From: Chryseobacterium balustinum
GTDB lineage: Bacteria > Bacteroidota > Bacteroidia > Flavobacteriales > Weeksellaceae
Assembly: GCF_900168205.1 (NCBI RefSeq)
Contig: NZ_FUZE01000005.1
Location: 161,676-225,675, forward strand
Direction of reading: 5' to 3'
Length of the DNA: 64,000 bases
This document shows positions 44,348 through 53,277 of this stretch, in pieces (position 1 is the first letter of the stretch; the number at the start of each line of letters is the position of its first letter). The notes under the pieces are model-generated. The model worked only from the letters and a program-made list of their open reading frames with translations. It did not search any database and had not been told where the DNA came from. The translations under genes and the position numbers were made by a program.

Positions 44348-44378
44348 TACCCCGAAATCAACTTTCGGGGTAATTTTA
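44348..44378 (+). terminator. Terminator downstream of CoA transferase subunit A
   Basis: A 10-bp perfect stem TACCCCGAAA/TTTCGGGGTA followed by ATTTTATAG. Between it and the ABC gene lie a sequence resembling the dispersed GTCATTCTGAATGAAG repeat (about 44397) and a pyrimidine-rich CTTCCAACTTCC tract. Confidence 0.85.
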
Positions 44379-44493
44379 TAGTATTTGTAAGCTAATTGTC
44401 ATTCTGAATGAAGCGAAGCGTAATGAACAATCTTTGTTTTCAATCATGTAAACTTCAACTTCCATCAACCAACAGCTCTCTTCCAACTTCCTT

Positions 44494-46287
44494 CTACGCT
44501 AAAGTTTTCCTTTCTCCAATCTGCTGTCTCCACATTGCATAATACAATCCTTTTTCTTCAATTAATTGTAAGTGAGAACCTGTTTCGATGACTTGTCCGC
44601 GTTCCAAGACATAAATTCTGTCTGCGTGCATAATCGTACTTAATCGGTGTGCAATCAAAACAGTGATTTGTTCTTTTTCTTTAGAAATTTCTTTAATGGT
44701 TGTCGTAATTTCTTCTTCAGTAATGCTGTCTAAAGCAGACGTTGCTTCATCAAAAATAAGAAGATGAGGTTTTCTTAAAAGCGCTCTGGCAATGGCGATT
44801 CTTTGTTTTTCACCACCGCTTAATTTTAATCCGCCTTCACCAATTACGGTTTCAATTCCTTTTTCTGCGCGTTCTAAAAGAGCAGTACAGCTTGATTTTT
44901 TTAAAGCTAATTGAAGATCTTCTTCTGTTGCAGAAGGATTCACAAACAAAAGATTTTCTCTTATTGTTCCCGCAAAAAGTTGAGTGTCCTGTGTTACAAA
45001 ACCAATTTGATTTCTCAATTCATCAAAATCAAACTCTTTTCCGTCAATATTATTATAAAAAATACTTCCTTCCTGTGGTCTGTATAATCCTACAAGTAAT
45101 TTTACCAATGTACTTTTTCCTGAACCACTCGGTCCTACAAAAGCAATGGTTTCACCACTTTTTACATCAAATGAAATAGAATTTAATGCTTTATAATGGG
45201 CACTCTGATGTTGAAAAGATACTTTTTGGAATTCTAATTCTTCAATGGCTCCGATTTTTTTCGGCGTTAAAGGTTTGGGCTCAACTTCTTTTTTCATCAC
45301 TCGGTCAAAATTTTGAAGCGATGCTTCTGCTTCACGATAAGAAATAATGATATTTCCAATTTCCTGCATCGGTCCGAAAATAAAGAATCCGTAAAACATC
45401 AGTGATAAATATTGTCCTGGAGTGACAATATTTTTAAATATTAATAATAATAAAGTAAAAGTAATGACTTGCTGTAAAAAATTGACCAAAGTTCCTTGTA
45501 CAAAACTTAACGAGCGGATGCTTTTTACTTTTCTCAATTCCAGATTCAGGATTTTGTACGTATTGTTGTTTAATCGTTCAACTTCCTGATTGGTCAGTCC
45601 CAAACTTTTTACAATCTCAATATTTCTAAGACTTTCTGTGGTGCTTCCTGCAAGATTAGTAGTTTCTGAAACAATATTTTTTTGGATGGTTTTTATTCTT
45701 TTGCTCAATAAATTGGTGACAACAGCAATAAAAATAATTCCTACAACATAAACAGGCATAATCGACCAATGCAAACGGATTGCATATACTGAAACAAAAA
45801 TAATACTTACTAAAATTCCAAAAAATACATTAATGAAATTATTGATAAATTTCACAGAATCTTCACGTACTTTGGTTAGAATAGAAAGTGTCTCGCCACT
45901 TCTTTGATCTTCAAATTCCTGAAAAGGTAATCTCATAGAGTGTTGTAGACCATCGGTGAAAATCTGAGCACCAAATTTTTGAATAATTACACTTACCACA
46001 TAATCCTGAAATGCTTTGGCGATTCGACTGATCATTGCCGTTCCGATCAATAAAGCTAAAAAATAGAATACTCCATGATAAATATCGGTTCCGTAGAGAT
46101 ATTCATTCAACGTTCTTGGGATTAGTTTTTCTTTATCGAAATGGTTGGGTTGGTTAACCAATTTATCCAAAATATTCCCGGTTATAGCAGGTGCAAATAA
46201 CGAAAAGACTTGATTTATAGAAGCTAACAACAGCGATGCGATAATTAGCCATTTATAAGGTTTTAAATAGTTTAATAGAATTTTCAT
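44494..46287 (-). CDS. ABC exporter half-transporter (fused permease and ATPase)
   Basis: This is a 597-residue type IV ABC exporter, probably a homodimer. The six-helix membrane domain occupies about 1-320 and the ATPase domain about 345-590. Motifs: Walker A GPSGSGKSTLVKLL, signature LSGGEKQRIAIARALL, Walker B LLIFDEATSALD, and the H-loop IAHRLST. It resembles MsbA- and multidrug-type exporters; the substrate is unknown. The gene lies between, and opposite to, the two CoA transferase subunit genes. A candidate -7 element is at 46307-46314. Confidence 0.94.
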   Translation of the reverse strand: MKILLNYLKPYKWLIIASLLLASINQVFSLFAPAITGNILDKLVNQPNHFDKEKLIPRTLNEYLYGTDIYHGVFYFLALLIGTAMISRIAKAFQDYVVSVIIQKFGAQIFTDGLQHSMRLPFQEFEDQRSGETLSILTKVREDSVKFINNFINVFFGILVSIIFVSVYAIRLHWSIMPVYVVGIIFIAVVTNLLSKRIKTIQKNIVSETTNLAGSTTESLRNIEIVKSLGLTNQEVERLNNNTYKILNLELRKVKSIRSLSFVQGTLVNFLQQVITFTLLLLIFKNIVTPGQYLSLMFYGFFIFGPMQEIGNIIISYREAEASLQNFDRVMKKEVEPKPLTPKKIGAIEELEFQKVSFQHQSAHYKALNSISFDVKSGETIAFVGPSGSGKSTLVKLLVGLYRPQEGSIFYNNIDGKEFDFDELRNQIGFVTQDTQLFAGTIRENLLFVNPSATEEDLQLALKKSSCTALLERAEKGIETVIGEGGLKLSGGEKQRIAIARALLRKPHLLIFDEATSALDSITEEEITTTIKEISKEKEQITVLIAHRLSTIMHADRIYVLERGQVIETGSHLQLIEEKGLYYAMWRQQIGERKTLA

Positions 46288-46306
46288 TTGTAAAATTAAA
46301 AGCCTA

Positions 46307-46314
46307 CAAATTTA
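46307..46314 (-). promoter_or_regulatory. -7 element TAAATTTG for the ABC exporter
   Basis: An exact TAnnTTTG match on the minus strand, 20 bases before the ATG. No TTG at -33 was seen. Confidence 0.55.
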
Positions 46315-46409
46315 CGACAATTTGCGAAGTAAAATTTATCATAGGATAAGAAAGAAAGTATTTTCGTAATTCTGAAAAAATGGCTAATTTGGCGGGATAA
46401 GATTATGCT

Positions 46410-47063
46410 ATGCTAACTAAAGAACAAATTGCACAAAGAATTTCAAAAGAAGTAAAAGACGGATATTATGTAAATTTAGGAATTGGAATTCCAACATTGG
46501 TTGCCAATTACGTTCCTAATAATCTTTCAGTAGAGTTTCAAAGCGAAAACGGCGTTTTGGGAATGGGTCCATTTCCTTTTGAAGGAGAAGAAGATGCCGA
46601 CATTATCAACGCCGGAAAACAAACAATTACCATTCTTGATGGCGGTTCATTTTTCGATTCTGCATTCAGTTTTGGGATGATCAGAAGCCAAAAAGTTGAT
46701 TTGACCATCCTTGGAGCGATGGAAGTTTCAGAAAACGGAGACATTGCCAACTGGAAAATCCCAGGAAAAATGGTGAAAGGAATGGGAGGCGCAATGGATT
46801 TAGTAGCCTCAGCTGAAAATATCATCGTTGCGATGATGCACGTAAACAAAGCTGGAGAAAGCAAAATCCTTAAAAAATGTACACTTCCTCTTACCGGAAT
46901 CAACTGTGTGAAAAAAGTAGTTACTGAATTAGCAGTTCTTGATGTGACTCCAGCTGGTTTCAAATTGGTTGAAAGAGCTCCCGGAGTTTCTGTAGAACAC
47001 ATTATAAAATCCACAGAAGCAGATTTAATCATTGAAGGCGATATTCCTGAAATGCAATTCTAA
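46410..47063 (+). CDS. CoA transferase subunit B (succinyl-CoA:3-ketoacid type)
   Basis: This 217-residue beta subunit carries the catalytic glutamate in FQSENGVLGMGPFP (Glu46), to which CoA is transiently attached. Other family blocks: GYYVNLGIGIPTLVANY, DAGKQTIT-like INAGKQTITILDGGSFFDSAFSFGMIRSQKVD, and GAMEVSENGDIANWKIPGKMVKGMGGAMDLV. The ATG at 46410 precedes the conserved AQRISKEVKDG helix. It must partner with subunit A at 43612, about 2.1 kb upstream, across the inverted ABC gene. It ends at a strong terminator. Confidence 0.94.
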   Translation: MLTKEQIAQRISKEVKDGYYVNLGIGIPTLVANYVPNNLSVEFQSENGVLGMGPFPFEGEEDADIINAGKQTITILDGGSFFDSAFSFGMIRSQKVDLTILGAMEVSENGDIANWKIPGKMVKGMGGAMDLVASAENIIVAMMHVNKAGESKILKKCTLPLTGINCVKKVVTELAVLDVTPAGFKLVERAPGVSVEHIIKSTEADLIIEGDIPEMQF

Positions 47064-47066
47064 ATA

Positions 47067-47103
47067 AAAAAAGGCTGTTCTATACATTTGAACGGCCTTT
47101 TTT
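47067..47103 (+). terminator. Terminator of CoA transferase subunit B
   Basis: AAAAAAGGC-GTTC against GAAC-GGCCTTTTTT, one wobble, with a 10-base loop. The remaining gap to 47384 is AT-rich; the only promoter hint is CAACTTTG near 47352, one base off consensus. Confidence 0.85.
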
Positions 47104-47384
47104 AATGTATTACTTTGTAGTAAGTGACTATTAAATTAAATCTACTTCTATAAATTAATAGTCAGTAAGTTTTTTCAAATTTTCTCATCACAAAATATCT
47201 GGAATATAGTTAAGAGAATTAATTTCTATATTAATCAGTTTTCGCAATTCTCTATAAAAAATAATTTTTAAAGTGATATTTTTCGGAATTATGAGCTTTT
47301 CAACAAAATTTAATTGAGCTTTTTAACAAAAATATTTTCTCGAAATTCCCTCAACTTTGTCTTACAAAATTAAAACATACAGTT

Positions 47385-48800
47385 ATGAAACGTATAGACA
47401 AAGCCTACATCAATGGCGAATTTACAGCATTACACGGAACAGAAATTTTCGAACTTATCAATCCTTCAAATCATGAGAAAATTGGGGAAGTGATTTTAGC
47501 TGATCAAGTTGATACCCGAAAAGCGATTGCAGCAGCAAAAGAGGCTTTTAAAACTTTTTCAAAAACCAGTGTTGAAGAGCGTATCCAAATCCTCAAAAAT
47601 TTAAAAAATTCTGTAGATAAACGAAAAGATGAGTTTATTGAGACCATGATTCAGGAATATGGAGGAACAAGACAATTCTGTACTTTTTCCATAGATAATA
47701 TGACTCGTGTTTTTGATGATATGATAGAAACACTACGTGATTTCGAGTTTGACAGAAAAGCAGGAAACACCTTGGTACAGATGATGTCTTTAGGCGTAGT
47801 AGGGATTATTACTCCTTGGAATTCCAGCAACAGTTTTATATGTAGTAAATTTGCAACTGCTGTTGCAGCAGGTTGTACGGTTGTAGTGAAGCCTAGCGAA
47901 ATGAGTGCTTTACAGACTCAACTTATTATAGAATGGTTTCACGAAGCAGGACTTCCGAAAGGGATTTTTAATGTAATCAACGGATTGGGAGGCATTGTAG
48001 GGAACGAAATTGTGAATCATCCTGATATTGCAAAAATATCTTTTACAGGTTCTACAAATACCGGAAAAATGATTGCAAAAGGAGCGGTAGATACTATGAA
48101 AAGAGTGACATTGGAACTTGGCGGAAAATCTCCCAATATCATTCTGGATGATGCTGATTTTGAGCAAGCTATTCCACAAGCTGTTTTTGGAGCTTATATG
48201 AACAGCGGACAAGCCTGTATTGCACCGACTCGTTTATTGGTGCCTCAATCAAGATTAGAAGAAGTCAATGAATTGGCAAAACAAGCGGCACTTCAGATTC
48301 TTGTAGGGAATCCGGCAGATGAAAACACGAATGTAGGACCAATGGTTTCCGAAAATCAATACAATCGAGTACAAAGCTATATTAAACTTGGGTTGGACGA
48401 AGGTGCTGTTCTATTAACAGGCGGTACTGGAAAGCCAGAAGGTCTTGAAAATGGAAATTTTGTAAAAGCAACTATTTTCACCAATGTTCGAAACGATATG
48501 CGTATTGCGCAGGAAGAAATTTTCGGTCCTGTTTTATCAATCATTTCTTATGAAAATGAAGAAGAAGCGGTTGCTATTGCCAATGACACTTCTTATGGAT
48601 TAGCAGCTTATATTACTTCTTCCGATGAGAACCGTGCGCTGAAAATAGCTTCCCAAATAGAAGCAGGACGGGTTTGTGTTAATGGTTTTAAACATGATCC
48701 TTTGGCACCATTCGGAGGTTTCAAACAATCGGGGATCGGAAGAGAATTCGGAACATTTGGTTTGGAAGAATACCTGGAACCGAAATCAATTTTGGTCTAA
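47385..48800 (+). CDS. Aldehyde dehydrogenase family protein
   Basis: This 471-residue NAD(P)-dependent enzyme oxidises an aldehyde to the acid. The catalytic Cys278 lies in NSGQACIAPTR and the general base Glu244 in LELGGKSPN. GVVGIITPWNSSN and KISFTGSTNTGK are cofactor-site motifs. The C-terminal block APFGGFKQSGIGREFGTFGLEEYLEPKSI is typical. It looks closest to broad-range ALDHs; the substrate is not determined. The downstream AraC-type regulator gene in the same direction may control it. Confidence 0.94.
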   Translation: MKRIDKAYINGEFTALHGTEIFELINPSNHEKIGEVILADQVDTRKAIAAAKEAFKTFSKTSVEERIQILKNLKNSVDKRKDEFIETMIQEYGGTRQFCTFSIDNMTRVFDDMIETLRDFEFDRKAGNTLVQMMSLGVVGIITPWNSSNSFICSKFATAVAAGCTVVVKPSEMSALQTQLIIEWFHEAGLPKGIFNVINGLGGIVGNEIVNHPDIAKISFTGSTNTGKMIAKGAVDTMKRVTLELGGKSPNIILDDADFEQAIPQAVFGAYMNSGQACIAPTRLLVPQSRLEEVNELAKQAALQILVGNPADENTNVGPMVSENQYNRVQSYIKLGLDEGAVLLTGGTGKPEGLENGNFVKATIFTNVRNDMRIAQEEIFGPVLSIISYENEEEAVAIANDTSYGLAAYITSSDENRALKIASQIEAGRVCVNGFKHDPLAPFGGFKQSGIGREFGTFGLEEYLEPKSILV

Positions 48801-48925
48801 AAAAATAGTGAATATCAGTAATATGTAATAATTTAAACAGTGATTAGTTTAAAAAAAGATTACACTTTGCGTTAAAAAAAGCGTGATTACTAAAAGGAAA
48901 TATTCAAAAAATAGTATATTTAAAT

Positions 48926-48955
48926 AAGTCAGGTCAACGCTTTTTGACTTGACTT
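48926..48955 (+). promoter_or_regulatory. Inverted repeat just upstream of the AraC-type gene
   Basis: AAGTCAGGTCAA and TTGACTTGACTT pair over 12 positions with one mismatch and a 6-base spacer, ending 14 bases before the regulator's ATG. It could be an operator or a leader hairpin; a TTTT tail means it could also terminate the aldehyde dehydrogenase transcript. Confidence 0.5.
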
Positions 48956-48969
48956 TTAATCCTAAAGAA

Positions 48970-49764
48970 ATGTCTGAAAATATAGAATATATAACATATT
49001 CCTGCTACTTTACCGTTTTTCGTGAAGGAGAGCAGTTTGTTTCCTTTAATGGTTTGTCGATTGTAATTTCCGGAGAAATGGAACTTAATGACGGAATTCA
49101 CCGAAAAACGTTTGGTAAAGGAGATATTTATCTTGTGAATAAAAACCAATTGTTGAAATTTCTTAAAAAACCTGGCGAAGAAGCTGAATTTAAATCTTTA
49201 TCCATAAGATTTGATGATGAAATACTAAAGCAGATGAGTGAAGAAGAAAACTTTATACTTGAAGAAAAAGAAAAGACACCTGCTTTTATGGATGTATCCG
49301 AAACAACTCACCTCAAATATTTTATGGAATCTTTGTTGCAATATCAGGATTTATTAGGAAACAAATCTCCCGAATTGGCAATATTAAAGCAAAAAGAAGC
49401 TTTATTGCTCTTGTTTGGGCATAATCCGTCACTAAAAAATATTTTGTACGATATTTCGAATCCGCATAAAATCAACCTCGAAGAATTTATGCAAAAAAAT
49501 TATCATTTCAATGTGAAGCTTCCGCGTTTTGCTTATTTAACGGGAAGAAGCCTCGCTTCTTTTAAACGTGATTTTGAAAAAATATTTGGTATAGCTCCAG
49601 GAAAATGGCTGCTCCAAAAAAGATTACAGGAAGCCCATTATCTCTTAGAAAAAGGGAAAAAAGCTTCTGATATTTATCTTGATCTGGGTTTCGAAGATTT
49701 TTCCCACTTTTCGTTTGCGTTTAAAAAACAGTATGGTTTGGCTCCGACTAAACTTATCCCATAA
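48970..49764 (+). CDS. AraC-family transcriptional regulator
   Basis: This is a 264-residue regulator. The N-terminal part (about 1-150) looks like a cupin-type ligand domain (SIVISGEMELNDGIHRKTFGKGDIYLVNK). The C-terminal AraC double helix-turn-helix is at about 165-262: FAYLTGRSLASFKRDFEKIFGIAPGKWLLQKRLQEAHYLL, then ASDIYLDLGFEDFSHFSFAFKKQYGLAPTKL. The ATG at 48970 is preferred to a TTG at 48949 that falls inside the inverted repeat. Position suggests it controls the aldehyde dehydrogenase gene or itself. Confidence 0.9.
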   Translation: MSENIEYITYSCYFTVFREGEQFVSFNGLSIVISGEMELNDGIHRKTFGKGDIYLVNKNQLLKFLKKPGEEAEFKSLSIRFDDEILKQMSEEENFILEEKEKTPAFMDVSETTHLKYFMESLLQYQDLLGNKSPELAILKQKEALLLLFGHNPSLKNILYDISNPHKINLEEFMQKNYHFNVKLPRFAYLTGRSLASFKRDFEKIFGIAPGKWLLQKRLQEAHYLLEKGKKASDIYLDLGFEDFSHFSFAFKKQYGLAPTKLIP

Positions 49765-49834
49765 TTTTGGTGATTTTTTAACTTCGGATAATCAACATAT
49801 TTAATTAAACCTAATTTGTATTGATAGAAAGAGA

Positions 49835-50641
49835 TTACTTTCCATCCTGCGCTCCAAAAACCTTCTGCAAAATACTCGTCGTTCTCATCACAGAATTATT
49901 TCTGATACCGCTTTCTTTTTCGGCTACCATTTTAAAAACACCATTGATGGTTTCGTTGGTTACATATTCATTTAAATTTGTCGAAACAGCTTGTCCGGTC
50001 AGTGTATTGTATTTTGAAATCAAATTTGTCCATACTTTATCGGCGCCAACCTTTCCCAAAGAAGCTTTTACTTTTGGCTGAAAAGCAGTGAAAAGTTGAG
50101 ATTGCGTTTTTGTTTGCAAATAGTTAGTCGCAGCATTATCGCCACCCAATAAAATATTTTTGGCATCTGTTATTGTCATTGATGTAATAGCTTTTGTGAA
50201 GATCGGAGCAGATTCTGTAACGGCATCTTCAGCGGCTCTGTTTAAAAGCTTTACACCCTGATCAGCTAAACTTCCTAATCCGAAAGCACGAAGTTTGGTG
50301 TCAATCACTCTTAATTTTTCAGGCATTAAAATTTTTACCGCTTCATTTTTTAAGAAACCATCTGTTACACCAAGCTTTTTTACACCTTCAGCTACGCCTA
50401 AATTTAAAGCTTCTTTCAAACCTGATGAAATTTGAGTTGATGTTAAGTTATTTAAATTAACTGAAGAACTTGTAGAAGATTGTGTTGAAGTTGATGTCGT
50501 AGTAGACGTTGTATTCTTTTTAGGATTGTTTAAATCGATACCGGTTTGACTTTTAACGGTAGATTTAATCGCATCTAAAATCTGTGACTGTGCAGAAACT
50601 GAAAATAATAATCCAGCTGCTAAAAAAAATGTTTTTCTCAT
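49835..50641 (-). CDS. DUF4197 exported protein
   Basis: This is a 268-residue protein with a signal peptide ending near residue 19 (LLFSVSAQS). A Thr/Ser-rich stretch at about 40-65 follows (TTSTTTSTSTQSSTSSS). The DUF4197 region covers about 70-265: ISSGLKEALNLGVAEGVKKLG, KILMPEKLRVIDTKLRAFGLGSLADQGVKLLNRAAEDA, SMTITDAKNILLGGDNAATNYLQTKT, and the closing KVFGAQDG. It is helical and probably periplasmic; function unknown. A TAATTTTG element lies 14 bases upstream. Confidence 0.9.
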   Translation of the reverse strand: MRKTFFLAAGLLFSVSAQSQILDAIKSTVKSQTGIDLNNPKKNTTSTTTSTSTQSSTSSSVNLNNLTSTQISSGLKEALNLGVAEGVKKLGVTDGFLKNEAVKILMPEKLRVIDTKLRAFGLGSLADQGVKLLNRAAEDAVTESAPIFTKAITSMTITDAKNILLGGDNAATNYLQTKTQSQLFTAFQPKVKASLGKVGADKVWTNLISKYNTLTGQAVSTNLNEYVTNETINGVFKMVAEKESGIRNNSVMRTTSILQKVFGAQDGK

Positions 50642-50654
50642 CGTTTATTTTATA

Positions 50655-50662
50655 CAAAATTA
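50655..50662 (-). promoter_or_regulatory. -7 element TAATTTTG for the DUF4197 gene
   Basis: An exact TAnnTTTG match on the minus strand, 13 bases before the ATG, predicting a very short leader. No -33 TTG is visible. Confidence 0.5.
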
Positions 50663-50870
50663 GATATTTTAAGATTGAAAAAGTTAAATATTGTTTGTTA
50701 TTTTTAGAGCCTATTTAAATTTGATATTTATTTTTACCATTAAGAAAAGGCTATTAAAAATTACTTATTAAAATTTAAGTAAACTCTTAGAAAACGATAT
50801 TTTTAATTAAAATTCTTATTAGAAAATAATTTTTAAAAATTTATTTAAAGAATTATCCACTTCGTTTACA

Positions 50871-50940
50871 AAGCTCCGGAGGAGCTTAACCTTTGTAGAA
50901 AAAAATAAGAACACAAATTTGAGCTCCGTAGGAGCGACAC
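50871..50940 (+). repeat. Two copies of a GCTCC-Ngt-GGAGC palindromic repeat
   Basis: AAGCTCCGGAGGAGCTT plus AACCTTTGTAG (50871-50898) and GAGCTCCGTAGGAGCGACA (50921-50939) share a five- to seven-base palindrome with a three-base centre. I recall this GGAGCGACA/TTTGTAG repeat as widespread in Bacteroidota intergenic DNA. The rest of the 373-base gap is AT-rich. Confidence 0.6.
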
Positions 50941-51014
50941 ATTATATTTATCAATACCACCAGAAAAATCCTCAGAAAATAATTATATTCGCTAAACTCA
51001 AATCAAAATCAGAA

Positions 51015-53261
51015 ATGAAACGTTTTTTACTTCTATTTTCTATTCTATTTTCGGGATTCTTTTTTTCCCAATCCCAATTAAATTTAATTCCTTATCCTCA
51101 AAAAGTTGAATTTCAAAAAGGAGAATTTAATATTAATGATCAAACGGTTGTAAAAGGAGTAGACAAATCTTTTGAAAACCAATTTTTTTTAAAATCTCTA
51201 AACAAGATTAAAGGTTTTGATTTATCAAAAAACAATCGAGGTGATGGTGATAACGTTATCTTTTTAAACCTAAAAAAAGAATTAAATAATGATTACGAAA
51301 TTCAAATAACAGCAGATTTTATTTCTGTCACGGGAAAAGATAAATCGGGATTATTTCACGGTATTCAAACCCTTCTCCAACTTATTCAAACTTCTGAAAA
51401 TGGCAAAATACCTGCTCTAAAGATTGAAGATTCTCCAAAATTCGCATGGCGCGGAATGCATCTCGATGTTTGCCGTCATTTCTTCACCGTTGAAGAAGTA
51501 AAGCAGTACATTGATTATTTAGCGATGTACAAATTGAATACTTTTCATTGGCATTTAACGGATGACCAAGGTTGGAGAATTGAAATTAAAAAATATCCAA
51601 AGCTCACACAAATCGGTTCAAAACGTAAAGAATCGATGATTGGAGCATATGTCGACAATACTTTTGACGGAAAACCTTATGGTCCGTATTTTTATACACA
51701 GGAACAAATTAAAGAAGTTGTAAAATATGCAACAGAAAGACATATTACGGTTGTTCCTGAAATTGAAATGCCGGGTCATGCTTTGGCTGCACTTTCGGCT
51801 TATCCTGAATTGGCGTGTACAAAAGGTCCTTTTGAAGCGGCTACAAAATGGGGCGTTTTTGATGATGTTTTCTGTCCGAAAGACGAAACGTTTACGTTTT
51901 TAGAGAATGTTTTAGATGAAGTAATCCAACTGTTTCCATCGCAATATATTCACATCGGTGGTGACGAATGCCCTAAAACAAGATGGAAAGAATGTGCACA
52001 TTGTCAGGAATTGATTAAGAAAAACAATCTGAAAGACGAACACGGTTTACAAAGTTATTTCATCCATAGAATTGAAAAATATGTCAATTCAAAAGGCAGA
52101 AAAATCATCGGTTGGGATGAGATTTTAGAAGGTGGTTTAGCTCCAAACGCAGCTGTGATGAGCTGGACAGGTATCAAAGGTGGAACTGAAGCCGCAAAGT
52201 CAGGACATTTTGCCGTAATGACACCGGGCTCTTATTGTTATTTTGACCATTATCAGGGTGACCCGCAAACTGAACCGAATGCTTTTGGAGGTTTTACGCC
52301 TTTGGAAAAAGTGTATTCTTACAACCCAATTCCTTCTGAATTAAATGTAGAACAGTCGAAATTTATTTTAGGAGTTCAGGCTAATTTGTGGACGGAATAT
52401 ATTCTTGATTTTAAACAGGTTCAGTATATGATTTTCCCAAGGTTGTTTGCGCTTTCTGAAGTCGGGTGGGGAACTTCAGATCCTGAAAATTATAAGGAAT
52501 TTGAAAACAGAGTGGTGGAGCATTTTAAAATTTTAGATAAAATGAACATCAATTATGCGAAAAGTATTTATAATATTGGCGGAAAAGTAATTCCTAGCAA
52601 AAATGGAACTTCTTACGAACTTTCAACCTCGCAAAATCCAAATGGAATTAGATATACAACAGATGGAAGTGAGACTAAATCAACTTCTTCAAATTATCAA
52701 AATCCAATTCCTGTTTCAAAAGCAATGACTGTAAAATCAGCTTATTTTGAAAATGGAGTATTGAAAAGTGCAATATCTTCTCAGGAGTTTATACCTTCGA
52801 AAACAACCGGCAAAGCAATTACTTTAGAACATCAGCCAAGTGAAAATTATTCTTTCGGTGGAGCTTTTACATTAGTGGACGGAATTATAGGTAATGTAAA
52901 ACAATTGGGAAAAACATGGCTGGGTTTTCAAGGGAAAGATGTTGTAGCGACATTAGATTTAGGCGAAAAAATAAAGTTTTCAGAAGTTTATTTCAATACG
53001 TTAGATAATAAAGGAAGCTGGATTCATTTGGCAAAATCAGCAATAATTTCAATTTCTGATGATGGCAAAAACTTTAAAACGATTAAAGAAATCGGTAAAG
53101 ATGAAATTCTTAAAGCCAAAGGGAAAATCAATTTGAAAGTTGGAAACCAGAATTCAAAATTCATTAAAATTAAAATAGAAAATGCAGGAATTATTCCTGC
53201 CGGAAATCCTGGTGCAGATTCAAAAGCGTGGCTTTTTGTAGACGAAATTGGCGTCAATTAA
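51015..53261 (+). CDS. Secreted beta-N-acetylhexosaminidase, GH20
   Basis: This 748-residue glycosidase removes terminal GlcNAc or GalNAc. The ATG at 51015 gives a signal peptide (KRFLLLFSILFSGFFFSQ); the frame extends upstream only through a palindromic repeat. An N-terminal GH20b domain covers about 20-145 and the catalytic barrel about 150-500, with WRGMHLDVCRHFF, HWHLTDDQGWRIEI and the catalytic pair Asp317-Glu318 in GGDECPKTRW. A chitobiase-like beta segment and an F5/8-type-C-like domain (GKTWLGFQGKDVVATLDLGE ...) end the protein. No T9SS tail is seen, so it may be periplasmic. It precedes the Crp/Fnr gene by 16 bases. Confidence 0.93.
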   Translation: MKRFLLLFSILFSGFFFSQSQLNLIPYPQKVEFQKGEFNINDQTVVKGVDKSFENQFFLKSLNKIKGFDLSKNNRGDGDNVIFLNLKKELNNDYEIQITADFISVTGKDKSGLFHGIQTLLQLIQTSENGKIPALKIEDSPKFAWRGMHLDVCRHFFTVEEVKQYIDYLAMYKLNTFHWHLTDDQGWRIEIKKYPKLTQIGSKRKESMIGAYVDNTFDGKPYGPYFYTQEQIKEVVKYATERHITVVPEIEMPGHALAALSAYPELACTKGPFEAATKWGVFDDVFCPKDETFTFLENVLDEVIQLFPSQYIHIGGDECPKTRWKECAHCQELIKKNNLKDEHGLQSYFIHRIEKYVNSKGRKIIGWDEILEGGLAPNAAVMSWTGIKGGTEAAKSGHFAVMTPGSYCYFDHYQGDPQTEPNAFGGFTPLEKVYSYNPIPSELNVEQSKFILGVQANLWTEYILDFKQVQYMIFPRLFALSEVGWGTSDPENYKEFENRVVEHFKILDKMNINYAKSIYNIGGKVIPSKNGTSYELSTSQNPNGIRYTTDGSETKSTSSNYQNPIPVSKAMTVKSAYFENGVLKSAISSQEFIPSKTTGKAITLEHQPSENYSFGGAFTLVDGIIGNVKQLGKTWLGFQGKDVVATLDLGEKIKFSEVYFNTLDNKGSWIHLAKSAIISISDDGKNFKTIKEIGKDEILKAKGKINLKVGNQNSKFIKIKIENAGIIPAGNPGADSKAWLFVDEIGVN

Positions 53262-53277
53262 TAAAAATCTCTCAATC

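Noticed and set aside
44314..46409. Transposon insertion carrying the ABC exporter
   Set aside because: No transposase, terminal inverted repeats or target duplication was found at either border, so a mobile-element origin cannot be claimed.
46538..47032. 164-codon open frame on the minus strand
   Set aside because: It lies fully inside the CoA transferase B gene, antisense, with no recognisable domain; the plus-strand gene is clearly real.
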